DNA of 64,000 bases from Streptomyces rubrogriseus (GTDB lineage Bacteria > Actinomycetota > Actinomycetes > Streptomycetales > Streptomycetaceae). Location of the stretch: positions 3,472,001-3,536,000 of the forward strand of contig NZ_CP116256.1 of assembly GCF_027947575.1 (NCBI RefSeq). Reading direction: 5' to 3'. The notes under the pieces were generated by a model. That model searched no databases. It was not told the origin of the DNA and saw only the letters and a list, made by a program, of their open reading frames with translations. Position numbers and translations under genes: made by a program. Positions within the stretch are counted from its first letter, which is position 1, and each line of letters starts with the position of its first letter. This document shows positions 50,117 through 58,166 of the stretch, piece after piece.

Positions 50117-51897
50117 TGCACCACCTGCTGCCGCTCCTCGTCGCCCTCCCACTGCTGGGCGCCGCCCTGCTCGCCGCCTGCGGCCGGCTCGTCCCGCGCC
50201 CCGTCGCGGAGGGCGCCGCCTGCGCCGTCGCGGCCGGTACCGCGGTGCTCGCGGTCCTCCTGCTGACGCACTCCTCGCCGCCACTGACCGAGTGGGTGGG
50301 CGGCTGGGAGCCCGTGGCGGGACACAGCGTCGGCATCGCCCTGACGGGTGACGGCCCCGGACTCGGCACGGCCGCGCTGGTGTCCGTGCTGACCCTCGCC
50401 GCCCTCGCCTACTCCTGGCGCTCCTTCGACGAGCCGCCGCACGGCCACGCCGGGGCGTTTCCGGCGCTCGTGCTGGTCTTCCAGGCCGGCATGTGCGGCT
50501 TCGTGATCGCGGGCGACCTGTTCAACGCGTTCGTCTGGTTCGAGCTGATGAGCGTCGTCGCCTACGCCCTGACCGGCCACCGGGTCGAGGAGGCCAGGGC
50601 CGTGCAGGGCGCGCTGACCTTCGCCGTGGTCAACTCCCTGGGCGCCTACGCCCTGCTCATGGGCATCGCGCTGCTCTACGCCCGAACCGGCGAACTCGCC
50701 CTGGCCCGGATCGGCGGCGCGCTGGACGCCCACGGCCCGCCCGACGCGCTGGTGCTGACCGGCTTCGTCCTCGTGCTGACCGGCCTGTTGGTCAAGGCGG
50801 CCGCCGTCCCCTTCCACTTCTGGCTGCCGGACGCGCACGCGGTCGCTCCCACCCCGGTGTGCATGCTGCTGTCCGGCGTCATGGTCGAGCTGGGCGTCTT
50901 GGGCGTCTGGCGTGTCTACGACACCGTGTTCTCGGGCCCCGGCGGACTGCCCGCCACCGACGCGGAGCGGGTGCTGACCGTGCTGGGCGCGCTGACGGCG
51001 GCGCTCGGCGCGCTGATGTGCTGGCACCAGCGGCACATCAAACGGCTCCTCGCGTACTCGACGGTCGCGCACACCGGCCTGTTCCTGCTCGGCATCGGCA
51101 CCCTCACGCCCGAGGGCGACGACGGCGTCGCGCTGTACGTCGTCGGGCACGCCGGGGTGAAGGCCGCGCTGTTCGCCTGCGCCGGGATCCTCCTCGACCG
51201 GTACGGCAGCGTCGACGAACACGTCCTGCACGGCCGCGCCCGTCCGCTGCGCGGCGTCGGCGCGATGGTCGTCGTCGGCGCGCTGGGCCTCGCGGGACTG
51301 CCGCCGTTCGGCACGGCGCTCGGCAAGTCCGTCACCGAGGAGGCGGTGGGCGGCCCGCTCACCGTGCTCTACGTCCTGGCGAGCGCGGTCACCGCGGCCG
51401 CCGTGCTACGGGTCGCGGCCCGGGTGTTCTGGGGCCTGGGCCCCGCACCCGAGGACGCCGGCGCAGGGGGCGGGGCCGACGCGTACGAGACGACCGGCGC
51501 GGGGGAGGAGCCGGAGACCCGCCGGCCGCTCGGCCGGGTGCCCGACACCATGACGGCCGTTCCCGCCCTCCTGCTGGCCGGGGCCCTCGCGGCCGGTGCG
51601 GTCCCCGGCTTCGGCACCGCGGTGGCCCGCGCCATGAGCGAGGCCACCTCGGCCGGTCTGGTCCACACCTCCGTGCACTGGACGCCCCTGGGCGTCGGCC
51701 TGGGACTCCTGTCGACCGTCCTGGCCGTGGTGCTGGCCGCCGTCGCCGTCGGCCGTCCCGGGCTGCTCGCCGTACCGGACTGGGTGCTGCCGCTGCGGCG
51801 GCTGCAGTCCGGGCACGTCGGCGACTACGTGGCGTGGCTGCTGGTCGGCACCGCCCTGCTGGGGGCACTGGCCTTCCCCGGCGTGCTGTCCGGGTGA
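50116..51897 (+). CDS. MrpD/NuoN-like proton-translocating antiporter subunit
   Basis: 593 aa, about 14 membrane helices. Conserved features: VWFELMSVVAYALTGH (Glu of helix 5), GLLVKAAAVPFHFWLPDAHAVAPTPVCMLLSG (Lys, Pro and the discontinuous helix), and HQRHIKRLLAYSTVAHTGLF. These are the proton-channel residues of the MrpA/D and NuoL/M/N family. A hydrophilic insert (about 450-480, Glu/Asp/Gly-rich) is not typical. It is the only ion-conducting large subunit of this operon. Ends 28 bases before the convergent DUF4230 gene stop. Confidence 0.9.
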   Translation: MHHLLPLLVALPLLGAALLAACGRLVPRPVAEGAACAVAAGTAVLAVLLLTHSSPPLTEWVGGWEPVAGHSVGIALTGDGPGLGTAALVSVLTLAALAYSWRSFDEPPHGHAGAFPALVLVFQAGMCGFVIAGDLFNAFVWFELMSVVAYALTGHRVEEARAVQGALTFAVVNSLGAYALLMGIALLYARTGELALARIGGALDAHGPPDALVLTGFVLVLTGLLVKAAAVPFHFWLPDAHAVAPTPVCMLLSGVMVELGVLGVWRVYDTVFSGPGGLPATDAERVLTVLGALTAALGALMCWHQRHIKRLLAYSTVAHTGLFLLGIGTLTPEGDDGVALYVVGHAGVKAALFACAGILLDRYGSVDEHVLHGRARPLRGVGAMVVVGALGLAGLPPFGTALGKSVTEEAVGGPLTVLYVLASAVTAAAVLRVAARVFWGLGPAPEDAGAGGGADAYETTGAGEEPETRRPLGRVPDTMTAVPALLLAGALAAGAVPGFGTAVARAMSEATSAGLVHTSVHWTPLGVGLGLLSTVLAVVLAAVAVGRPGLLAVPDWVLPLRRLQSGHVGDYVAWLLVGTALLGALAFPGVLSG

Positions 51898-51901
51898 GCC
51901 G

Positions 51902-51923
51902 GGCGTCACCCCGGGCCGACGCC
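51902..51923. terminator. Weak hairpin between convergent genes
   Basis: GGCGTC (51902-51907) pairs with GACGCC (51918-51923) around 10 bases, in the gap between the MrpD-like and DUF4230 gene ends. Confidence 0.35.
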
Positions 51924-51925
51924 TC

Positions 51926-52609
51926 CTAGGTCCCGTACGTCACCCGTACCTCCTCGAAGCCGAGGGAGGTCAGCAGCCCCCGGAGCATGGCGGTGGTGTT
52001 GCTCTCGGCCCGCGCCTTCAGCTCGCTGTCCTTCGCCGCGTCGCCGATGTGCCGGGCGGCGAGCTTCTGCACGGCCTGCTCGCCGTTCGGGTTGTCCGAG
52101 AACAGGTCGCCGAGCCGGTCGAGCAGCCCGCGCTGCTTGGAGACCGCGTAGGAACGGTCGGGGTCGAGCGCCGGTTCGCCCAGCGCGGCGTGCGGCAGCC
52201 GGAGCGTGGCCGAGGTCCGCGCGTCGTCGACCGTCACGTCCTCCTCGCCCACCTTGCCGAGGTCGACGAAGGCGTCGACGGTGCCGGCCCCGACGTACAG
52301 CGTGCGGGTGCCGCGGATCGCGTCGGGCAGGAACTTGGTGTCCTTCTCCAGGTCCACGACGACCTGGAAGTTGCCGGATGCGGCGTCGTACCGGCTGATG
52401 TCCTGGACGGACTTCAGCAGGGCGGGACCCGAACGGTCCCGGGTCTCGGAGCCGAACAGGTCCTTCAGCCCCGGTACGACACTCAGGCGCAGCCCCGCGA
52501 ACAGCACGACGAGCACCAGCACCAGCGCGGTCAGCGCCTTCGCCCAGCCGGGCATGCGCCGTGCGGGCGTCTCGACGGGGCTCGTGGGCTTCCTGACGGG
52601 AGTCGTCAT
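51926..52609 (-). CDS. DUF4230 membrane-anchored protein
   Basis: 227 aa; ATG 52609 with GGAGGG upstream. A Pro/Thr-rich cytosolic start, one membrane helix (ALTALVLVLVVLFAGLRL, about 24-41), then an extracytoplasmic domain with the DUF4230 pattern (LLKSVQDISRYDAASGNFQV, TLYVGAGTVDAFVDLGKV, LPHAALGEPALDPDRSYAVS). Its function is unknown. It follows the ribosomal protection gene by 17 bases on the same strand, so it is probably co-transcribed with it. Confidence 0.8.
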   Translation of the reverse strand: MTTPVRKPTSPVETPARRMPGWAKALTALVLVLVVLFAGLRLSVVPGLKDLFGSETRDRSGPALLKSVQDISRYDAASGNFQVVVDLEKDTKFLPDAIRGTRTLYVGAGTVDAFVDLGKVGEEDVTVDDARTSATLRLPHAALGEPALDPDRSYAVSKQRGLLDRLGDLFSDNPNGEQAVQKLAARHIGDAAKDSELKARAESNTTAMLRGLLTSLGFEEVRVTYGT

Positions 52610-52626
52610 GGCGACGGCCCTCCTTC

Positions 52627-54558
52627 CTACTCACCCGAATGCCCGCCAACTCCCTTGCCAGGCCCAGAGTTTCCGGGCTTCAGCGGCCGGTCCCCGCAGG
52701 GGCGGGAGGACCAGACCGCCTCCCCGCGCGTCAGTCCCGGCAGCCGCAGCTCGGCCTCCCGCACCCGCCGGGCCGGCAGCTCGCCGGTGACGATCCAGGC
52801 CGGGTCGCCCCCCGTCGTTCCGGTGAAGTCCGCGCCCAGCGAGGCCAGCAGGGCGGTCACGGCGGCCAGCGTGTCCGCCGGGACCTCCGCCTCGAAGGCC
52901 TGGTACGGCTCGTGGAGCACGGTCCCAGCCCGGGCGAGGGCACGGCGCAGCACGAGCGGTGTCAGCCCGCGGAAGTCGGCGGCCGTGCTGAGCGGCGAGC
53001 TGAAGCCGGAGCGGACCAGCGTGACCCGGTAGTCGGTGACCGCCGCCCCGGTGAGCCCGGTCATCAGCGTGGCGTGGACGGTCTCCTCGACGGCCTGGTG
53101 GAAGGCCCGGGGGAGCGCGCCGAGCTCCGTCTCGTACCCGAAGGCCCCGCCGGAGCCGCGCGGACCGGGTTCGACGCGCAGCCCGATCGTCGCGAAGTAC
53201 CGGGTGTGGTCGAGCCACGGCATCTCCTCCGCGGCCTCACCGGTGCCCGCCGGACGCTCCAGGAACCGGACGCGGCCCGGCGTGAACTCCGCCTCGATCC
53301 CGAAGTCCTCGGCCAGTGTCGCCGCGAGCACCTCCATCTGGACCTCGCCGTACAGGAGCAGGGCGGTGGCGCCGGACGCCGCCGGACGGGCGTGCAGCAG
53401 CGGATCCTGGTCGGCCAGCGCCAGCAGGGCGGAGCGCAGCGGCGCCGCCTGCTCCGGGTACCGGGCCCGGACCAGCGTCTGCAGGGTCGGTGGCGCGAAC
53501 TGCGGTGCGCGGTCGGTCGGTCCGCCGAGCCGGTCGCCGACGCGCAGGCCCCCGGGGACGGTGAGCGCGGCGATGTTCCCGGCGGTGAGCGTGGCGTCGC
53601 CGCCGACGACGTCGAGGCGGGTCACCCGGCCGGAGACCTCGGTGGTCCGCCCGTCGGCCTCGCGCCGCAGGAAGGTGAGCCGCCGGCGCGGGTGCACCTC
53701 GCCGCCGTACAGCCTGAGGTACGCGGTGCGCTCGCCGGCGGGTCCGGGGCGCACGGCGAAGACCGTGCCGTGCGGTTCCGTGCCGCCAGATGTGCCGCCG
53801 GACGTGCTGCCGGACGTGTCCGGCGTGGTGGCCGGGACCAGGCCGAGCAGGCCCTCGACCAGCTCCGCGACGCCCTGTCCGCCGAGCGCCGAGCCGTGGT
53901 ACAGCGGGTGGAACGAGCCGTCGGCGGTACGGGCGGCGAGGGCGCGGGCCACGTCCTGCCCGGTCGGTTCGGGGCCGTCGACCAGTGCGGCCAGGATCCC
54001 CGTGTCGACCTCGGCGAGCGCCTCCGCGGTCCGCCCGTCCGGCGGGCGGCGGGCGACCCGGGCGCGCGGGGTACCGGCGTCCGTCACCTCGGTCAGCGGC
54101 GCGACGTGCGGCGTCAGCAGGCGCCGGACGTCACCGAGCAGGCCGTCGGTGCGCGCGCCGGCCCGGTCGATCTTGTTGACGAACACGAGCGTGGGCAGCC
54201 GCAGCCGCCGCAGCGCGCGCATCAGGACGCGGGTCCGGGCCTGCACGCCCTCGACGGCGGACAGCAGCAGCACCGCGCCGTCGAGCACCTCCAGGGCCCG
54301 CTCGACCTCCGCGACGAAGTCGGAGTGTCCGGGGGTGTCGATCAGGTTGACGCGCGTGTCGCCGACGGTGAAGGCGGCGACGGCGGAGCGGATGGTGATG
54401 CCGCGGCGGCGCTCGATGCCGCCGTCGTCCGTACGGGTGTCGCCGGCGTCGACGCTGCCGAGCCGGTCGACGGCGCCGTGGTCGAACAGGAGCCGTTCGG
54501 TGAGGCTGGTCTTACCCGCGTCGACGTGGGCCAGAATGCCGATGTTCAGGGTGCGCAT
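52627..54558 (-). CDS. Ribosomal protection protein, Tet(M)/OtrA-like GTPase
   Basis: 643 aa; ATG 54558. EF-G-like GTPase with G1 ILAHVDAGKTSLTE, G2 RRRGITIRS, G3 IDTPGHSDFV and G4 VNKIDRAG all intact. The length and domain pattern (GTPase, beta-barrel domain II with PAGERTAYLRLYGGEV, domain III, then domains IV-V ending DFTGTTGGDP) fit tetracycline ribosomal protection proteins of the OtrA group rather than housekeeping EF-G (~700 aa). It would eject tetracycline from the ribosome. No tetracycline biosynthesis genes are nearby, so it may be a general self-protection paralogue. Confidence 0.88.
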   Translation of the reverse strand: MRTLNIGILAHVDAGKTSLTERLLFDHGAVDRLGSVDAGDTRTDDGGIERRRGITIRSAVAAFTVGDTRVNLIDTPGHSDFVAEVERALEVLDGAVLLLSAVEGVQARTRVLMRALRRLRLPTLVFVNKIDRAGARTDGLLGDVRRLLTPHVAPLTEVTDAGTPRARVARRPPDGRTAEALAEVDTGILAALVDGPEPTGQDVARALAARTADGSFHPLYHGSALGGQGVAELVEGLLGLVPATTPDTSGSTSGGTSGGTEPHGTVFAVRPGPAGERTAYLRLYGGEVHPRRRLTFLRREADGRTTEVSGRVTRLDVVGGDATLTAGNIAALTVPGGLRVGDRLGGPTDRAPQFAPPTLQTLVRARYPEQAAPLRSALLALADQDPLLHARPAASGATALLLYGEVQMEVLAATLAEDFGIEAEFTPGRVRFLERPAGTGEAAEEMPWLDHTRYFATIGLRVEPGPRGSGGAFGYETELGALPRAFHQAVEETVHATLMTGLTGAAVTDYRVTLVRSGFSSPLSTAADFRGLTPLVLRRALARAGTVLHEPYQAFEAEVPADTLAAVTALLASLGADFTGTTGGDPAWIVTGELPARRVREAELRLPGLTRGEAVWSSRPCGDRPLKPGNSGPGKGVGGHSGE

Positions 54559-54569
54559 GCGTGGAGGAG

Positions 54570-54625
54570 TCCTCGGGAGCCGTGGGCCGGAAGGGGCGCT
54601 GGGGGAATCCGAGGAGTCGGCGCAT
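54570..54625 (-). promoter_or_regulatory. Possible translational attenuator before the ribosomal protection gene
   Basis: On the mRNA (minus strand) an upstream ATG at 54625 opens a 37-codon frame beginning MRRLLGFPQRPFRPT that ends inside the main gene. TCCTCGG (complement of 54609-54615) can pair with CCGAGGA (complement of 54570-54576), and the latter contains the GAGGA that would act as ribosome site 11 bases before the main ATG. Ribosome stalling in the short frame could open it. The upstream frame has only a weak ribosome site. Confidence 0.35.
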
Positions 54626-54759
54626 GCGGGGGATCCTGACGTGAGGAGGGCGGTGGGAGTTCGGACGGCGCCATCATGGCCCGGGGTCCGGGGCGCGGCG
54701 CAACAGGATTTCCGTAAGCTGGGGATCCCGGCCGGACAGGATCACGCGAGGAGCGGTCC

Positions 54760-55713
54760 GTGCGAGACATCGCCGTGTTCAGCGGTAGTGCCCACCCCGA
54801 CCTGGCCGAGGAGGTCTGCGCACAGCTGGGCGTGCCGCTCAGCCCCACCCGGGTCAGCCGGTTCGCCAACGACTGCCTCGAGGTGCAGCTGATGGCCAAC
54901 TGCCGCGAGCGGGACGTGTTCCTCGTCCAGCCGCTGGTCACACCGGTCCAGGAGCACCTCGTCGAGCTGCTGATGATGTGCGACGCGGCCCGCGGGGCGT
55001 CGGCCGGCCGCATCACGGTGGTCATGCCGCACTACTCCTACGCCCGCTCCGACAAGAAGGACGCCCCGCGCATCTCGCTGGGCGGGCGCCTGGTCGCCGA
55101 CCTGCTGGTGGCGGCGGGGGCGAGCCGGGTCCTCGCCATGACCCTGCACTCGCCCCAGGTGCACGGCTTCTTCTCCGTCCCGGTCGACCACCTGCACGCG
55201 CTGCGGGAACTGGCCGCGCACTTCCGGCAGTACGACCTCTCCCGGGCGACCGTCGTCTCGCCGGACCTGGGCAACGCCAAGGAGGCCGCGGCGTTCGCCC
55301 GGATGCTCGGCGCCCGGGTGGCGGCCGGCGCGAAGCAGCGGTACGCCGACGACCGGGTCAGCATCAGCTCGGTGATCGGGGACGTCGCGGGCCGGGACGT
55401 CATCGTGCTCGACGACGAGATCGCCAAGGGCAGCACGGTTCTGGAACTCCTCGACCGGCTCCGGGAGTCGGGCCCGCGCACCATCCGCCTCGCCTGTACG
55501 CACGGGCTGTTCGCGGCCGGTGCGCTGGGCCGCCTCAGCGAGCAGCCGGACGTGCTGGAGATCGTGTGCACCAACACCGTGCCGGTGCCGGCGGACGACC
55601 ACACGGACAAGCTGCGGATCCTGTCCATCGCCCCGGCGCTCGCCGAGGCGGTGCGCCGCATCCACAACGGCGAGTCGGTCAGCGCCCTGTTCGACGCCCG
55701 GCCGGCCGGCTGA
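54760..55713 (+). CDS. Ribose-phosphate pyrophosphokinase (PRPP synthase) paralogue
   Basis: 317 aa from GTG 54760 with GAGGAG upstream. PRPP synthase features: N-terminal IAVFSGSAHPDLAEEVCAQLG, FANDCLEVQL, DVFLVQPL, MPHYSYARSDKKD (flexible loop region), MTLHSPQVHGFF, VSPDLGNAKEAAAFA and the PRPP-binding loop IVLDDEIAKGSTV. That loop normally reads DDMIDTGGT-like, so the Met to Glu and Thr-Gly/Ala-Gly to Lys-Gly-Ser differences are notable. Probably a secondary, specialised enzyme. Its 3' end overlaps the convergent STAS gene by 35 bases. Confidence 0.85.
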   Translation: MRDIAVFSGSAHPDLAEEVCAQLGVPLSPTRVSRFANDCLEVQLMANCRERDVFLVQPLVTPVQEHLVELLMMCDAARGASAGRITVVMPHYSYARSDKKDAPRISLGGRLVADLLVAAGASRVLAMTLHSPQVHGFFSVPVDHLHALRELAAHFRQYDLSRATVVSPDLGNAKEAAAFARMLGARVAAGAKQRYADDRVSISSVIGDVAGRDVIVLDDEIAKGSTVLELLDRLRESGPRTIRLACTHGLFAAGALGRLSEQPDVLEIVCTNTVPVPADDHTDKLRILSIAPALAEAVRRIHNGESVSALFDARPAG

Positions 55714-56065
55714 CGCCGAGGGCCTCGTCCAGGGTCGGCCACGGCGGCAGCAGCCGCGCCAGGCCGGTGATCCGCAGCATCCGCAGGGTCAGCGCGTGGG
55801 TGCACACCAGGTGCACCTGCCCGCCCCCGTCGAGCACCTGGCTGCGGGCCCGGTACAGCAGGCGCAGCCCGGAGCAGTCGAAGAACTCGACGCCGCCGAG
55901 GTCCAGGACGACCCGGGCACCGGGACTGCCGGTCTCCCGGTCCAGGTAGGGGGCGATCTCCGCCGCCGAGGCGATGTCGATCTCGCCCCGGAACTCCAGC
56001 ACCGTGTGTCCCCGGTGGTGGCGCACGCGTAGGTGCCGGGTGGGCGACGCGGATTCCTGCCGCAC
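55679..56065 (-). CDS. STAS-domain anti-sigma factor antagonist
   Basis: 128 aa from GTG 56065, chosen because GGAGG lies eight bases upstream; an in-frame ATG at 56179 lacks one. The STAS fold is visible: VLEFRGEIDIASAAEIAPYL, RVVLDLGGVEFFDCSGLRLLYRA with the phosphorylatable Ser in DCSG (about residue 70), then HALTLRMLRITGLARLL. SpoIIAA/RsbV-like proteins are inactivated by phosphorylation by an anti-sigma kinase. No kinase or sigma gene adjoins, so the partners are elsewhere. Confidence 0.85.
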   Translation of the reverse strand: MRQESASPTRHLRVRHHRGHTVLEFRGEIDIASAAEIAPYLDRETGSPGARVVLDLGGVEFFDCSGLRLLYRARSQVLDGGGQVHLVCTHALTLRMLRITGLARLLPPWPTLDEALGVSRPAGRRTGR

Positions 56066-56251
56066 GAACCTTGCCTCCAGCCTGTCGCGGCCTTTCCGGC
56101 CTGCTTCCGGGGGCTCAACTACCCAGTCCGCTCGGAAAGTTACCCCGATCGAGCGAGTTTGAGCATGTTCGATTGACATATGTCACCGAAATCTCAGAGC
56201 CGTGCCCGATCGTCCGCCGGTCAGGGGGACGACCGCCCTTCCGCCGACCGC

Positions 56252-57193
56252 TCAGTCGACCTCGAGGACGAGCTTGCCCGTGGTGCGGCCGGTCTCGCCC
56301 AGCGCGTGCGCCCGCGCCGCCTCGGCCAGCGGAAACGTCTGCGCGATCGTGGCGCGCAACCGCCCCGCCCCGACCAGGCGGGCGATCTCCTCCATACCGG
56401 CCCGGTCGGCGTCGACCAGCATCCGCACCGCCCGCACACCCAGCCGGCCGGCCTCCTCGTAGAAGTCGTCCGACCCGACCGGCAGGATCGAGACCACCAC
56501 CCCGCCCGGCCGCAGCACCCGCAGGGACCGCAGTGACGTGTCGCCGCCGATCGTGTCCAGGACGACGTCGACGTCCTTCACGGCCTCGGCGAAATCCGTC
56601 TCCCGGTAGTCCACGGTCTCGTCCGCCCCCAGGGAGCGGAGGAACTCGTGCTTGGCGGCGCTGGCCGTGCCGATCACCCGGGCGCCCCGAGCCTTGGCGA
56701 TCTGCACCGCCACATGGCCCACACCGCCGGCCGCCGCGTGGACGAGCACCCGCTGCCCCGGCTGCACCTCCGCGCGCTCCACCAGGGCCTGCCACGCCGT
56801 CAGCGAGACCAGGGGCAGGGCTCCCGCCTGGACGTGGTCGATCCCGGACGGCTTGCGCGTGAAGGTGCGCGCCGGGGCGGTGACGTACTCGGCGTGGGAA
56901 CCGTGGCCGAACGGATAGGACAGCATGCCGAAGACCTCGTCACCGGGCCGGAACGCGGCGACGCCGATCCCCACCGACTCCACCACGCCCGACACGTCCC
57001 AGCCCAGTACGAAGGGCGGTTCGCCGAGGAAGCCGCCGGTCGCCCGGTGCTTCCAGTCGGTCGGGTTCACCCCGGCGGCACGCACCCGTACCAGCACCTC
57101 GTTCGGGCGCGGCTCGGGGCGTTCGCGCCGTACTTCCTTCAGGACCTCGGGACCGCCGAGGACGTCCTGTCCGATGGCGCGCATGGTGTTCAT
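56252..57193 (-). CDS. Zinc-independent quinone oxidoreductase-like (MDR) dehydrogenase
   Basis: 313 aa; ATG at 57193. Medium-chain dehydrogenase/reductase fold: GroES-like N-domain (VLVRVRAAGVNPTDWKHRAT, VLGWDVSGVVESVG), Rossmann NADPH site VLVHAAAGGVGHVAVQIAKA (about 145-165), then RVIGTASAAKHEFLRSLGA. Structural and catalytic zinc Cys residues are absent, as in quinone oxidoreductases/enoyl reductases of the QOR class. The substrate is probably a quinone or enal. Divergent from the VOC gene across 193 bases. Confidence 0.88.
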   Translation of the reverse strand: MNTMRAIGQDVLGGPEVLKEVRRERPEPRPNEVLVRVRAAGVNPTDWKHRATGGFLGEPPFVLGWDVSGVVESVGIGVAAFRPGDEVFGMLSYPFGHGSHAEYVTAPARTFTRKPSGIDHVQAGALPLVSLTAWQALVERAEVQPGQRVLVHAAAGGVGHVAVQIAKARGARVIGTASAAKHEFLRSLGADETVDYRETDFAEAVKDVDVVLDTIGGDTSLRSLRVLRPGGVVVSILPVGSDDFYEEAGRLGVRAVRMLVDADRAGMEEIARLVGAGRLRATIAQTFPLAEAARAHALGETGRTTGKLVLEVD

Positions 57194-57386
57194 CGAGACC
57201 TCGCAACTCGGGAGGGGGGAGAGGGGAGGGAGCGGAGGGAGGAAAGGGGACGGGACGGCACGGGTGGCGCGGTCCGTGACCGTACCGGCCGGGGGCCGTC
57301 CGCCGACTGTTTCCGCCCGGCCGGGATATCCGCAAGGTACAGGGCAGGGGGCAGGACGCCCGCGCCCGGAATCCTTCGGAGGAGAC

Positions 57387-57782
57387 ATGGCACTGGTCAA
57401 CGCGGGCGTCGTGGTGCTCGACTGCGCCGAACCCGAGCGGCTCGCCGAGTTCTACAAGGGGCTGCTGGGCGCGGAGGAGAGCGACGTGAGCGCCAACCGG
57501 ATCGAGATCGAGGGACCCCGCGGCTTCCGCATGGCCTTCCGGCGGGACGTGAACGCCACCCCGCCCAGCTGGCCGCGCCCGGAGAACTCCCTCCAGGTCC
57601 ACCTGGACTTCGTGGTGGCGGACCTGGACGAGGCGGAGCGCGCGATCGTGGGGCTCGGCGGACGCCCGGTGGAGGCGAAGGACCCGGCCGGCCCGCACGA
57701 GGAGCGCGGTTTCTCCGACCCGGCCGGCCACTCCTTCACCCTCCGCCGGGCCCTCGCCCCGACGGCACCCAAGCAGGGCTAG
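57387..57782 (+). CDS. VOC-superfamily (glyoxalase-like) protein
   Basis: 131 aa; ATG at 57387 with CGGAGGAG upstream. It has the paired beta-alpha-beta-beta-beta pattern of VOC proteins: VVVLDCAEPERLAEFYKGLL, then LQVHLDFVVADLDEAERAIV and a final GFSDPAGHSFTLR. His in VHLD and a downstream acidic residue could form the metal site. Members act as glyoxalases, dioxygenases or resistance proteins that bind drugs. No specific role can be set. Confidence 0.82.
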   Translation: MALVNAGVVVLDCAEPERLAEFYKGLLGAEESDVSANRIEIEGPRGFRMAFRRDVNATPPSWPRPENSLQVHLDFVVADLDEAERAIVGLGGRPVEAKDPAGPHEERGFSDPAGHSFTLRRALAPTAPKQG

Positions 57783-57802
57783 ACGCTGCCGGGCGGTGCG
57801 GG

Positions 57803-58111
57803 TCAGTCCCGGCCCTTCGCGGGGACCGGCCAGGAACCGGTCGAGCGTTCGATGGCCTTGGCGCCCGTACGGTCCACGGCGCTGCGCACCGCGGCGAAGA
57901 TGGCGCCCTGGATCGCGGCGGCCAGCAGGATCTCGCCCCAGCCGCGGTCCGGGTCGAGGGCGTCGGGCGCGTCGTCCTCGTGACGGATCACCTTCCAGGT
58001 CTTCTGGAAGGTCATTCCGGCCAGCGTGCCGCCCAGCCAGCCGAGTGCGAACCCGACGGGCTTGTAGGCGAGGGGGAGCTTCTTCTTCTTTTTCTTCGCC
58101 GTCTTCGCCAT
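57803..58111 (-). CDS. DUF4235 membrane protein
   Basis: 102 aa. A very basic N-terminus (KTAKKKKKKLP) leads to a small membrane protein with two helices (FALGWLGGTLAGMTFQKTW and ILLAAAIQGAIFAAVRSAV). The pattern fits DUF4235, a short actinobacterial integral membrane family of unknown function. GGAGATTCCC-type ribosome site upstream of ATG 58111. It stands 55 bases downstream of the hydroquinone-reductase-like gene on the same strand. Confidence 0.82.
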   Translation of the reverse strand: MAKTAKKKKKKLPLAYKPVGFALGWLGGTLAGMTFQKTWKVIRHEDDAPDALDPDRGWGEILLAAAIQGAIFAAVRSAVDRTGAKAIERSTGSWPVPAKGRD

Positions 58112-58166
58112 GGGAATCTCCTTGCCTGGTGTGCGCTGAATGGTCGTACCGATCTCGGATCCCGGA

